Positions 9,962 to 18,795 of a stretch of DNA of 64,000 nucleotides are shown piece by piece. Made by a program: the position numbers and the translations under genes. The notes below the pieces were generated by a model that was given only the letters and a program-made list of their open reading frames with translations, had not been told where the DNA came from and did no database searches. The DNA is from Candidatus Methanoxibalbensis ujae (GTDB lineage Archaea > Halobacteriota > Syntropharchaeia > Alkanophagales > Methanospirareceae). Every line of letters begins with the position of its first letter. The first letter of the stretch is position 1. The stretch lies in NCBI GenBank assembly GCA_026134085.1, contig JAOQIN010000003.1, forward strand, positions 31,335 to 95,334, written 5' to 3'.

Positions 9962-10046
9962 GCCTAACGTTTTGCGGACATACGAAGTTCTGCTTTGCGA
10001 AATTTGGGCGTAGCCGAAGGCGAAGCCACATATCCGCCTGTTGTCC
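9962..10046 (-). repeat. attC-like site 5
   Basis: GCCTAAC ... GTTGTCC; arms GCGGACATA/CATATCCGC; inner GAAGTTCTGC..GAAATTTGG; minus-strand R' reads AACGTTAGGC. Confidence 0.85.
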
Positions 10047-10099
10047 GAGTGCGTTAGCGCCGAAGCGAAGCGGAGAGTTCACGGAGCCCCGCCGAGAAA

Positions 10100-10489
10100 T
10101 TAAACTTGCTTTTCTCTTATTATCAAAAAAACTATTGAAAGTATTAACCCTGTTGTATAAAGAGGAGAAATTGTAAAGTAAAATGGAAAGAATAGGTTAG
10201 GTATTACAGAAATGGTTGTGACTAAAACTTCGGTGAAATTGTAACCAAAATATAAAACTGATGAATATTCTCCCAAATTTTTCTTCTTCAGTAAGGTATA
10301 AGCGATTACTACTCCAACAAGACCATTCGCTAATAAACATATTGAAGTGTTTATGCCACCTAATTTAATGCCAAAGAAATGGGTTTCTGGAGTTATAAAT
10401 GAAGTAAAAACTAAACCGAAGAAATTTAGTCCAAGAAGAAATATGAGTATGTACCTCACAATATTGGCTAAATTTATGTTTTTCATCAT
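10100..10489 (-). CDS. Membrane protein, hypothetical cassette cargo
   Basis: 129-aa multi-TM ORF between attC-like sites 5 and 6. Confidence 0.5.
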   Translation of the reverse strand: MMKNINLANIVRYILIFLLGLNFFGLVFTSFITPETHFFGIKLGGINTSICLLANGLVGVVIAYTLLKKKNLGEYSSVLYFGYNFTEVLVTTISVIPNLFFPFYFTISPLYTTGLILSIVFLIIREKQV

Positions 10490-10551
10490 AGTTTATATTA
10501 AATACTAAATTATTTTAAAAACTTCTTCCTAAGCGGGGCGGAGTGAATTTC

Positions 10552-10649
10552 GGACAACGTCTGGGGCGTATGCGGAGTTGCGGAGCGAAGCGACGCAATT
10601 TGGGTGTAGCGACCATAAGGGGGCAAAACCGCATACGCACCTGTTGTCC
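10552..10649 (-). repeat. attC-like site 6
   Basis: TCGGACAAC ... GTTGTCCGA (9-bp perfect core complement). Confidence 0.85.
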
Positions 10650-10693
10650 GAGTGCGAAAGCACCGAGCAATCCGAAGGCGAGAGTCCCGCCGC

Positions 10694-11095
10694 TCATATT
10701 TTTTCTTCCTCCATCCATATTTTAAGATAGCTTTTTAACGTTTGAACGAAATTTTTGGCAGTTTCTAACATATCTCTTGCCTCTCCTTCAGTGACGATAA
10801 AACCTATGCCGTAATCCCCTATCAATCTTTTATCATAGGCATCGTTAAGCGTTTTCCTCAAACCTCTATCAAAAATTCCTGTTTTTATAAAGTGTTCTCC
10901 AAATAAACTTATCCAAATAAACCTATCACTCCTTTATGAGAAGAAGCACTCAAGTTCTTGGTAAGAAGTGCCGCTTCTGCCATGAAAAACATCGCATAAT
11001 AGTTGAAACACAGGAATCGTAATCTCCAATATTAAGGGTTTGTTCTGCTGTTTTTAGAAATTTCCTTTTTCTATGAAATCCTTTATCTCCTTCAT
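10694..11095 (-). pseudogene. HEPN-domain toxin-like protein, frameshifted
   Basis: Pieces [69 protein letters not shown] in different frames; start overlaps end of MNT gene. Confidence 0.75.
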
Positions 11096-11412
11096 ATCCT
11101 TATCCCCTCTTTCCTCACATTTATTACAAATGGATAATTATAGTTTTCAAAGAAGGTCTTAGGAAGAGCAATAACCGAAACAAGTTCTCCCTTCTCAAGT
11201 AATATGTCAAACAGAAGGTCACTCAAACTTCTCCTCACCTCAAAGGGATCAATTGAATCATCAATGAGCACAAGTAAATCTATGTCTGAATCTTTTGTCG
11301 CTTCGCCTCTCGCATGAGAACCATAAAGAATAATCTTTTTAATCTTATCTCTATATCTTTCTATCAGATGACATTTCACTTGATTTACCAGTTGAGTTAT
11401 TCTCTTATCCAT
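11092..11412 (-). CDS. MNT-type minimal nucleotidyltransferase (HEPN-MNT toxin-antitoxin partner)
   Basis: IILYGSHARGEATKDSDIDLLVLID. Confidence 0.9.
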   Translation of the reverse strand: MDKRITQLVNQVKCHLIERYRDKIKKIILYGSHARGEATKDSDIDLLVLIDDSIDPFEVRRSLSDLLFDILLEKGELVSVIALPKTFFENYNYPFVINVRKEGIRI

Positions 11413-11445
11413 TTTTTCACCACTTTAAACGGGGTTCGGGATTTC

Positions 11446-11519
11446 GGACAACGTTCTGGTATGTGAAGTTTTGCCTTGCGAAATTTGCACGAGCGTTAGC
11501 GAGCCACCTCCTGTTAGCA
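11446..11519 (-). repeat. attC-like site 7
   Basis: GGACAAC ... GTTAGCA cores, inner GAAGTTTTGCCTTGCGAAATTTG. Confidence 0.75.
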
Positions 11520-11589
11520 GACTTGAAGGGCAAGGTGCGAAGCATTGCAGAGTGACAAAGCCCGCCACACATCCAGACAATCACTGAGT

Positions 11590-12054
11590 TTATTTTCTAA
11601 TGGTCATTTTGCATCCTTTGTCTGTAAATTCCGCCGTCAAATTCACTCCTAAATTCTCGGCAACGGGCTTGAAGTAACCATTTATGCACCCACCACAATG
11701 TTGCTCCTTCGTTATCGGAGCTCCTTTCTCTGCAAATTCCAGGGCTACCTTTAGATTGTTGCATTCCTTAATCTCCAAAGTAACACTTCCATCCTCATTT
11801 GGCACAACATCCACATCGCTACCAAAGACATTTTTGCATGTTATCGCCTGGGTCATCGCAAAACCCATAGGGTCATCTTTTCCCATCGCTTTAAATTGTT
11901 CAGCAGATTGCTTTGCCACTCGTTGATTGTATTCTTCCAATCCCTGCGGCCCCAGTTTCTCCATGATGAAGCCAATTGCTCCATACATCTGCTCCACCCA
12001 CATTTGGGTGAACATCTTTTGTCTTTCTTTTTCCGGCAAAGTCGGTATTTCCAT
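11590..12054 (-). CDS. Hypothetical, cysteine-containing protein
   Basis: Conserved-looking portion begins MEIPTLPEKERQKMF; ends CGGCINGYFKPVAENLGVNL..; longer ORF extension to 12471 judged spurious. Confidence 0.6.
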   Translation of the reverse strand: MEIPTLPEKERQKMFTQMWVEQMYGAIGFIMEKLGPQGLEEYNQRVAKQSAEQFKAMGKDDPMGFAMTQAITCKNVFGSDVDVVPNEDGSVTLEIKECNNLKVALEFAEKGAPITKEQHCGGCINGYFKPVAENLGVNLTAEFTDKGCKMTIRK

Positions 12055-12130
12055 CTCTTTTACCCCCTGTTTGAATGTTGTTTTATGATTGCATATAAAC
12101 TTACTCCTTCTCAAGGCGGGCCTGGGCATT

Positions 12131-12200
12131 TCACTGGGGATATGTGAAGTTTCCCGTAGGCAAATCTGGATGAACTTTTCACCGCGCCATCTCCCAGCAT
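12131..12200 (-). repeat. Decayed attC-like sequence (core sites lost)
   Basis: GGGGATATGTGAAGTTTCCCGTAGGCAAATCTGG ... CCATCTCCC resembles inner part of other sites. Confidence 0.45.
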
Positions 12201-12551
12201 GAAACATAAATTTACCGAAGGCTGATATACCTCCACCAAAAGAGTTTGTTCCGGCATAGAGCTCCATCATAACGGTATAGTGAAAGATAACCAGGGGTGA
12301 ATGATCGCACTCTGTAGTGTCCCACCATGAGACCCAGCACAAATGGATTGTAAAGTGAGGTCTCAGTCGAATACCATAAGCGAGGGCAGCTCCTTCATAA
12401 TGCCTTCTGGCAGGAAAAAAAGCCGAAAGCGTGGGCAAGAGCTGGGAATGTAAAGAAAAACATGAAAGCATACCCTGTTCTTACCCAAAGACTTTCGTGG
12501 CCTGAGTCTTTTATGCTTCATTTTTCAGTGCCCCCTACTATCGGCTGTTTC

Positions 12552-12636
12552 ATCTAACATATCGCAAATATGCGAAGTTTGGCGTAAGCCAAATTTGGCA
12601 ATCTTTGATTGCGAAACCACATATTTGCTGTTATGT
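12552..12636 (-). repeat. attC-like site 8
   Basis: ATCTAAC ... GTTATGT; arms GCAAATATG/CATATTTGC; inner GAAGTTTGGCGTAAGCCAAATTTGG. Confidence 0.85.
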
Positions 12637-12687
12637 CCCCCGATAGGGTAAATTGCGAAGCAATTTGAGTTCCGCCGCCGAGCATTA

Positions 12688-13216
12688 TTATAATTCTACT
12701 GTGGCAATTATTGGTAAATGATCGGACAGTCTTGGCTTTTGATTAAAATTTCGTTCTCATCACCAACCTTGATTTCCTCAACTTTGACATCTTTCGGGAT
12801 AAAAAGATAATCCAATTGATATGGTTTCTTGTTCGCAGGAGAAATAAAAGTAAAAGCTTTTGGGATGAATTTAAGAGAGATTATAACCTATTTGATAGTT
12901 CTTTTTTCTGCTAGTATTCCCCAATCTTTATATTTACATCGAAACTTTTCATCCATATTGAAATCTCCGCCAATAATGATCGTTTGCACTCTATTCATTA
13001 TTCCGAATATAGCTTAACATACTAAAAACTTGGAGAACTCATTTTCATCAAGTCCAATATAATTGTAAACATAAATACTATTCTTTTCTCAGCTAATTCC
13101 ATTTTGGCAGAAACATAAAAATCTACAAGCACATCAATTTCTGAATTATTGGAAATTATGTTTTCTTCTTTTACCTGCATTATATCCAGATTTTTCTTAA
13201 TCAATACAGCATTCAT
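12688..13216 (-). pseudogene. Endonuclease/exonuclease/phosphatase (EEP) family nuclease, degraded
   Basis: Frames give NAVLIKKNLDIMQVKEENII, YNYIGLDENEFSKFLVC, QTIIIGGDFNMDEKF, and LSDHLPIIATVEL stop; no single ORF spans them. Confidence 0.75.
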
Positions 13217-13401
13217 TTCACCACGGATAATATGGTATTTTTTCTTATCGCATAAGCATATAAACTAAATAATCCCACCTCAAAATCTAGTTTATTAAAA
13301 TAGTAAAATTTTTTCTTGTATATGCAGCTCTGTTTATGTTCCATGTAACGATTTTCAGCTTCATTTTCAATCCCCCTCTATTTGTGAGGCGGCGGAATTA
13401 G

Positions 13402-13497
13402 ACATAACGTCCCCGGTGTATCTGAGTATCTGAAGTCCGCCGAAGGTGGATTTGGGCAGGTGCTGTAAGGCACGAAGCCAGATACGCTCTGTTAGCG
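13402..13497 (-). repeat. attC-like site 9
   Basis: ACATAAC ... GTTAGCG; inner GAAGTCCGCCGAAGGTGGATTTGGG. Confidence 0.75.
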
Positions 13498-13509
13498 GAA
13501 CTTTTATTT

Positions 13510-14121
13510 TTAAATAAATAAAAAAAGAGTCATTATATTAGCCGACGAGTGTGTTATCCAGCTCGGAATGATACTGCCATTTCCCACCTTTTCATTTATG
13601 TATCCCATTAAATAGCCAATTGTCCCTGTAAGCAATACTATCGCTGTTATTCCAACAATATTTCTAATTATCTCCCAGAATAAAACCCCATGCATTAAGC
13701 CAAATAATATACTTTGTAAAAGATTTCCATAATTAAATCCCAATAAATTGATGAACCTTTTTCCAAGAAAACCCCTGAACAAAATTTCTTCCGACATTGC
13801 TGTTGCCACCATTGATTTGATTAAAACAATCAGTATCGCATCCACACAAAATCCCATTTGTTTTACAGCTCCACCGACTAAACCTTCAGCCCTAAGAGAA
13901 TCAAGTAATCCAAGTTTCCAATACACCAGCCAAGAACCACCAAAATACAACAGTGCTACAACTATTGAGATCGGAATAGATTTTCTCTCAGGTTTAATTA
14001 GTCCAATATACCTCAAAAAGCCAGTTATCTTCTTATTTTTCACTAGATAAAAAATCAAAGGTATTGCTGAAAAAATCGCAACTTGGATTAAAGCCGAAAT
14101 TAAAGTTATTAAAACAATCAT
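13510..14121 (-). CDS. CPBP family intramembrane metalloprotease
   Basis: MSEEILFRGFLGKR, LMHGVLFW, WITHSSANI motifs with TM segments. Confidence 0.85.
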   Translation of the reverse strand: MIVLITLISALIQVAIFSAIPLIFYLVKNKKITGFLRYIGLIKPERKSIPISIVVALLYFGGSWLVYWKLGLLDSLRAEGLVGGAVKQMGFCVDAILIVLIKSMVATAMSEEILFRGFLGKRFINLLGFNYGNLLQSILFGLMHGVLFWEIIRNIVGITAIVLLTGTIGYLMGYINEKVGNGSIIPSWITHSSANIMTLFLFI

Positions 14122-14169
14122 TTTTATTACCTCCTTTATTACCTCCTTATTTTATATTTACAATCCGAG

Positions 14170-14249
14170 GATGTCTCCAGCATATACGACGTTGCGACGA
14201 AGTGTCCTGAAGGGCAAGGCGTAGCCGTGGCGTATATGCTGTGTTATCT
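14170..14249 (-). repeat. attC-like site 10 (one degenerate core)
   Basis: AGCATATACG ... CGTATATGCT perfect 10-bp arms, GTTATCT core. Confidence 0.65.
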
Positions 14250-14294
14250 GATGTGCCGTTCTCTGTGTCGCCAAAAACCGAATCGTAAACCTCA

Positions 14295-15080
14295 TCAAGA
14301 TATACCTCCAATCCGATTTGCTTTTTTGGAGATGACTCGCCCTGCTCGCTTAAAGAACACGCTCAACAATGCTCCTGAAACGATCAGCGCAATCCAATCG
14401 ATCACGATGACAGCAACCTCATATCTGTATTCGAGGTCGCTTCCGTAGAGCAGAGCGAGGACGATGAGCGATCCGACTGCCAGGACAGAACTTGCGCCGA
14501 ATACAAGCCGTATTATCCACTCAAGCCTCTCACGCCGGCCGAACGCGAGAGCGACAAACAGGAAGGACACGCCCATCATCAGGTGGCCGACTTCCTCCAG
14601 TGCAATAAAAACCCCGTGCGGATTGTATTGCGAGAGGAGCGAGAGCCCCTCAACCTCGCCCTTCAGGAGACTGGGCTGCATAACCGCAAGTTGAATGAAG
14701 TAGTTTGTGGCGAGCACAGCCGCAGAGATCACGGCAAAGGACAATGCGACTTGGCTGAATACCCGCCTGTCGGCAGAGGCAGAGGCGTAGTGGTGGATGC
14801 AAACAACGAGCACAACAAATAGCAGTGACATCAGGAATGCTGGATACATCCAGAGGTAGTCATTTGGAACGAATACGGCGGCATCGGTATAGGGATATGT
14901 AATACACGAATCCAACATACAGAACGGCCCGGACCGTGGAGGGGCGGTTGTGACGGCGATAACCAGAGCCACCGCTGCAGCTACTGCTGTTGAGATTGAG
15001 GTCCAGAATCCAAGCACACTCTGTCTGGCGGAGTTTGTAGTTTCGGCATCAGTAACCTGATTTGATCTTAATTGAGACAT
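14295..15080 (-). CDS. Multi-TM membrane protein, hypothetical
   Basis: 261 aa, several TM helices; appears GC-richer than neighbouring cassettes. Confidence 0.6.
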   Translation of the reverse strand: MSQLRSNQVTDAETTNSARQSVLGFWTSISTAVAAAVALVIAVTTAPPRSGPFCMLDSCITYPYTDAAVFVPNDYLWMYPAFLMSLLFVVLVVCIHHYASASADRRVFSQVALSFAVISAAVLATNYFIQLAVMQPSLLKGEVEGLSLLSQYNPHGVFIALEEVGHLMMGVSFLFVALAFGRRERLEWIIRLVFGASSVLAVGSLIVLALLYGSDLEYRYEVAVIVIDWIALIVSGALLSVFFKRAGRVISKKANRIGGIS

Positions 15081-16577
15081 TTAATTTTCCTCCTTCGCTG
15101 GCTCCACATTCGCTTTGACGTTCGCTTTGTTTGCTCACGGATCTTATTTCTTTTTCGTTTCTACTTATCATTTTTGTCTTTCTCGGGCAAAGCATTCAGC
15201 GTCCTGAGGATATGCTTGAGGCAAATTTGGGCTCTGTAGCCATTCCTGTCAGCAGAGGCCATTCCTGTCAGCAGAATGGCGAGGCACGAAGTAAGAGTTC
15301 AGACGCCGCCGAATTTCTGTATCATTTCACTTTTTTACACTTTTTTATAATCAGACCTATCAGGCCTTCATGCTGCCTTAACGAATTTTTCTTTTGCGTC
15401 ATTGCATGCATACACGGAGACAGCTCCAGGCTCATCGTCCCAAAGGTGTGGCTTTCTCAATTCTCAAGTTGTCGTAGCTCTCAAAGATGTAACGATGTTC
15501 ATCAGCCTGTCTCCTGTTAGGAGATTCAGAAGTCGTTGGTAAGTGCCTCTCTCTGACACCTTATTTTTCATAGTAAACCACTCCCGGCTTGAACATCCAA
15601 CGAGAACCACCATCTCTGACACGGAGAGCGTTAAAGATGGCAAGGCTTTTTCTATTGCCGCAACCTATCAAATCAACCCTTTTTCCACTTCCTTTCCTCT
15701 CTCTTCGTTCCTTTTATTTTTTCATAAACGTGAGAGTTCAGACCTGATTCTTGCTCCGTTTGCCCAGTCTGTCAGAATTTCAAGTTGAAGCAGATGACAA
15801 TGCGGTGTAACCAGCTGAGAAATGCTCAGTAGCATCCCCCTTTTCAGTTCCTGTCATCATCAATATAACAGGAAGCGGATCCTGCCAGACGCTTCTTCTG
15901 GCACATAAGCCGAAGCGGGGCCCATGTCTCTGCGGGTGAGCCTGAGGCTCTTGCAAAGGCTTTCCCAAATTCTTCTAAATCCAATTAGCTTGGCATACTT
16001 CTCATCGTATCCGAGAGCTCGCATCTGAGAGCTAAATCATGAGCATTCTGGGCCTGTGTGAGGCATCAGATATAGGCATCAGGTATGATCTTCCTCCTTA
16101 ACCACCATTGTTTCCCTGCAGGACTTGTTTCTGTTTCCCATTCGCAAAGAGCAGCACGGTGAATTCCTGGCAGGTGTGGGAGACCAAGTGAGACCGGAGG
16201 TGAAGGTATCATTTCCCTGTTTTATTGTCTTAAATGGCTACTGTGAAATGTTTGGCGAGAAGCAAAGATAGCTTCGGCACTTCGCCAAAATCTGCGGGGC
16301 TTCAGATGCGCTCGGAAAGATGCTTACGTGCTCCCCAAAACCAGACAAGCCAGACACAACAATGTCTGAGGAGCCAGCATAGTCAGCATATGCATCGTCA
16401 AATGATGTGCTCTCACCCATCCCTGTGCTCACATCTCATCATTTATATTTCATCAATATTTCATCACAAACGCCTATATGTCATTATCATCTCCCTCTTT
16501 TATTGTTTGTTTTTATTTCTCAAATTTAATGCAGGCAACGAGTTCGCAGCGGGTGTGTGCAGGGAAAACTTCTTTAA

Positions 16578-17267
16578 GTGATCAATGAAGAGTGTAGAGA
16601 GGAGGTGTGGGAAATGGATATAAAATGGCATGGACATGCGTGTTTTGAGATATCTGCTGCTGGCATGAAAGTTGTGACGGATCCTTATGACAGCAGCATA
16701 GGATATGAGATGCCTGCGATCGCGGCGGACATAGTGACAGTGAGTCATGACCATTATGATCACAACAATGTGAGTGCGCTTGCAGGTGAGCCTGCAGTCG
16801 TGCGAGGAGCGGGAGAGCATGTTGTGAAAGGCATTCGGTTCGTTGGCATTGAGACATTTCATGACACAAGAATGGGGGCGGAAAGAGGCATAAACACTGT
16901 TTTCGTGTGGGAGATGGAGGGCATACGCCTGTGTCATCTCGGTGACCTAGGGCATGTGCTTGATGATGAACAGGTTGCTGCCATAAGGGGGGAAGGTGAC
17001 ATTGATGTGCTCTTTGTCCCTGTGGGCGGCGTGTTCACTGTTGATGCGGAGGATGCGAGCAAGGTTGTTGAGCAGATATCTCCGAGGATTGCGATTCCCA
17101 TGCACTACAAGACGAAAGGGCTGAAGCTGAACATCGCGGACGAGCGCGAATTTCTGCGCGGGAAAGAGGACAGAGTGCGCCGGGAGGAAGTTCTGACAAT
17201 CACAAGGGACACTGTTCCGACTGCTGCCGAAGCGGAAATCGTGGTATTGGAGAGATGGAAGCGCTGA
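16578..17267 (+). CDS. Metal-dependent hydrolase, MBL fold (UPF0173-like)
   Basis: MDIKWHGHACFEISAAGMKVVTDPYD, TVSHDHYDHNN, HLGDLGH. Confidence 0.85.
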   Translation: MINEECREEVWEMDIKWHGHACFEISAAGMKVVTDPYDSSIGYEMPAIAADIVTVSHDHYDHNNVSALAGEPAVVRGAGEHVVKGIRFVGIETFHDTRMGAERGINTVFVWEMEGIRLCHLGDLGHVLDDEQVAAIRGEGDIDVLFVPVGGVFTVDAEDASKVVEQISPRIAIPMHYKTKGLKLNIADEREFLRGKEDRVRREEVLTITRDTVPTAAEAEIVVLERWKR

Positions 17268-17368
17268 ACCAAGTGGCTCACACTCTGTTTGCTGTGGGCG
17301 GAATTCTCCTTCCTGCACTCCCACTGTGGTGGGTGCTTATGAGTAATGATCATTATGAGTAATGATCA

Positions 17369-17731
17369 TTGAGAGATACACAGAGTGGAAGAGAAGGAGG
17401 ATTTGCGACCATGATTGTTGTTAACACAGATTTTGTGCCCGGGAAGGAAATATCAGAAGTGCTTGGTATCGTGAAAGGAAATGTCATCTGGGCAAAACAT
17501 GTCGGAAAGGACATCCTCGCAGGTTTCAGACAGCTTGTGGGCGGTGAGATAAAAGAATACACTGAGATGATGACAGAAGCACGGGAGGTTGCACTGAAAC
17601 GCATGACGGAAAAAGCGGAAGAACTCGGCGCTGACGCTGTTATAAATGTGAGATTCATCACATCAATGGTGATGCAGGGAGCCGCTGAAATACTCGCTTA
17701 CGGAACAGCGGTGAGATTAAAAGAGAAATGA
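17369..17731 (+). CDS. YbjQ/UPF0145 family protein
   Basis: VLGIVKGNVIWAKHVGKDILAGFRQLVGGEIKEYTEMMTEARE..GADAVINVRF. Confidence 0.85.
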   Translation: MRDTQSGREGGFATMIVVNTDFVPGKEISEVLGIVKGNVIWAKHVGKDILAGFRQLVGGEIKEYTEMMTEAREVALKRMTEKAEELGADAVINVRFITSMVMQGAAEILAYGTAVRLKEK

Positions 17732-17881
17732 TAAAGGAGAAATGACTGACGGGCGCTCGCATGTGCCAGATTTGAGCAATGTGCCAGATTTGAGCATTTT
17801 CAGATCTCAACTTCTCTGATGAGGCAACGTCTGATAAAAAAGGTCTGATAAAAAAGGCAACGAGTTTTGTAAATAGAAGAA

Positions 17882-18790
17882 ATGCTGATAGGCGCGCCTG
17901 TATGGCTTGGAAATCGCCCTTTCAGGCAGACGCTCTCATCACTGAGGCATGCAGGCTGCGATTATCTGGAGTTCTCACTTGACTTCCCTCTTCCCGAATG
18001 CATGCGCACATCCGATGATTTCAGGCAGATGCTTGATGAATTCGGCCTGAAAATTGCTTTTCACTCGCCTTTGGATGTGCAGACAGTGCATCCACGCAGC
18101 GAGATATTTGAGGCAGGCATGAAAATACTGAAGAGATGCTTTGAGTTCTGCTCCCGATTTCCTTCAACATTGTACTACAATCTCCATCTACATCCAAGAA
18201 TAACTACAATGAAACTGAAGGATATAAGGGAGAAGATTAAGAAAATATGCACGAAACAATGTGAGGAAATTGCAAGAATTGGTGAGGAATTTGGGTTGAC
18301 GCTGACTGTTGAGAATGATTTCATGCCTTTTGAGATGTCAGAGCTCATATTTGAAGCCGTTTCAGAGACTGGAATGTGGTTCACACTTGACATCGGTCAT
18401 GCGATCATATCTGATATGCATTTCCGCAAGCAGAATGCGAGCAGCGGTGGGGGGGTCCGGCGAGGACATGAGGAGAAAAATGGAAGAGATGCGAATGTGT
18501 TCAGAGCCTCGGAAATCAGAGCATCGGAGATAATCAGTCGCTGGATGGAGAGGTGTGCCGACAGGGTGCTTGTTGTGCATATTCACGATTGTGCACTTCG
18601 TGGCTGTGAGAAGACTGACCACATATCCCTCGGCCGTGGTGATCTTGACATTGAAGAGGTGTTGAACACTGTCAGGCGTGCAGATTTCAAATATATGCTT
18701 GTTGAGGCTTTCTGGCGAAACAGGCAGAAGGAGGAAATGACATACGATGAGATGCGCCGGAACATTGAAATATGCAGATCAATATTATAA
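17882..18790 (+). CDS. Sugar phosphate isomerase/AP-endonuclease-2-like TIM barrel
   Basis: TVENDF, WFTLDIGHA, VVHIHDCALRG..DHISLGRGDLDIEEVL. Confidence 0.75.
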   Translation: MLIGAPVWLGNRPFRQTLSSLRHAGCDYLEFSLDFPLPECMRTSDDFRQMLDEFGLKIAFHSPLDVQTVHPRSEIFEAGMKILKRCFEFCSRFPSTLYYNLHLHPRITTMKLKDIREKIKKICTKQCEEIARIGEEFGLTLTVENDFMPFEMSELIFEAVSETGMWFTLDIGHAIISDMHFRKQNASSGGGVRRGHEEKNGRDANVFRASEIRASEIISRWMERCADRVLVVHIHDCALRGCEKTDHISLGRGDLDIEEVLNTVRRADFKYMLVEAFWRNRQKEEMTYDEMRRNIEICRSIL

Positions 18791-18795
18791 TAAAA

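Larger units (their letters stand above)
1..15300 (-). mobile_element. Integron-like gene cassette array (CALIN-like; no integrase seen), oriented on the minus strand
   Basis: At least 8-9 attC-like sites separating mostly minus-strand ORFs, each ORF 3' end lying about 13-75 bp from a site; core-site complementarity between cassette start and own R''; heterogeneous accessory cargo. Confidence 0.8.

Noticed and set aside
12055-12471. N-terminal extension of the 11590-12471 ORF
   Set aside because: Extension runs through an attC-like fossil and looks non-protein-like; natural start is MEIPTLPEK.
1-15300. Reading the recurrent palindromes as REP/MITE elements or rho-independent terminators
   Set aside because: Conserved polarised core ends, fixed position 3' of minus-strand ORFs and start/own-R'' complementarity fit attC better; MITE hypothesis kept as the main refutation test.
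15131-15788. Plus-strand ORFs at the array/core border
   Set aside because: No recognisable domains, one crosses the decayed attC; likely spurious.
15780-15968. Integrase or transposase remnant on the minus strand
   Set aside because: Translations in nearby frames show no tyrosine-recombinase or DDE motifs I can recognise.
16238-16320. Another attC-like hairpin (GGCGAGAAGC...CTTCGGCACTTCGCC)
   Set aside because: Has an inner hairpin only, no core sites or arms; too weak to call.
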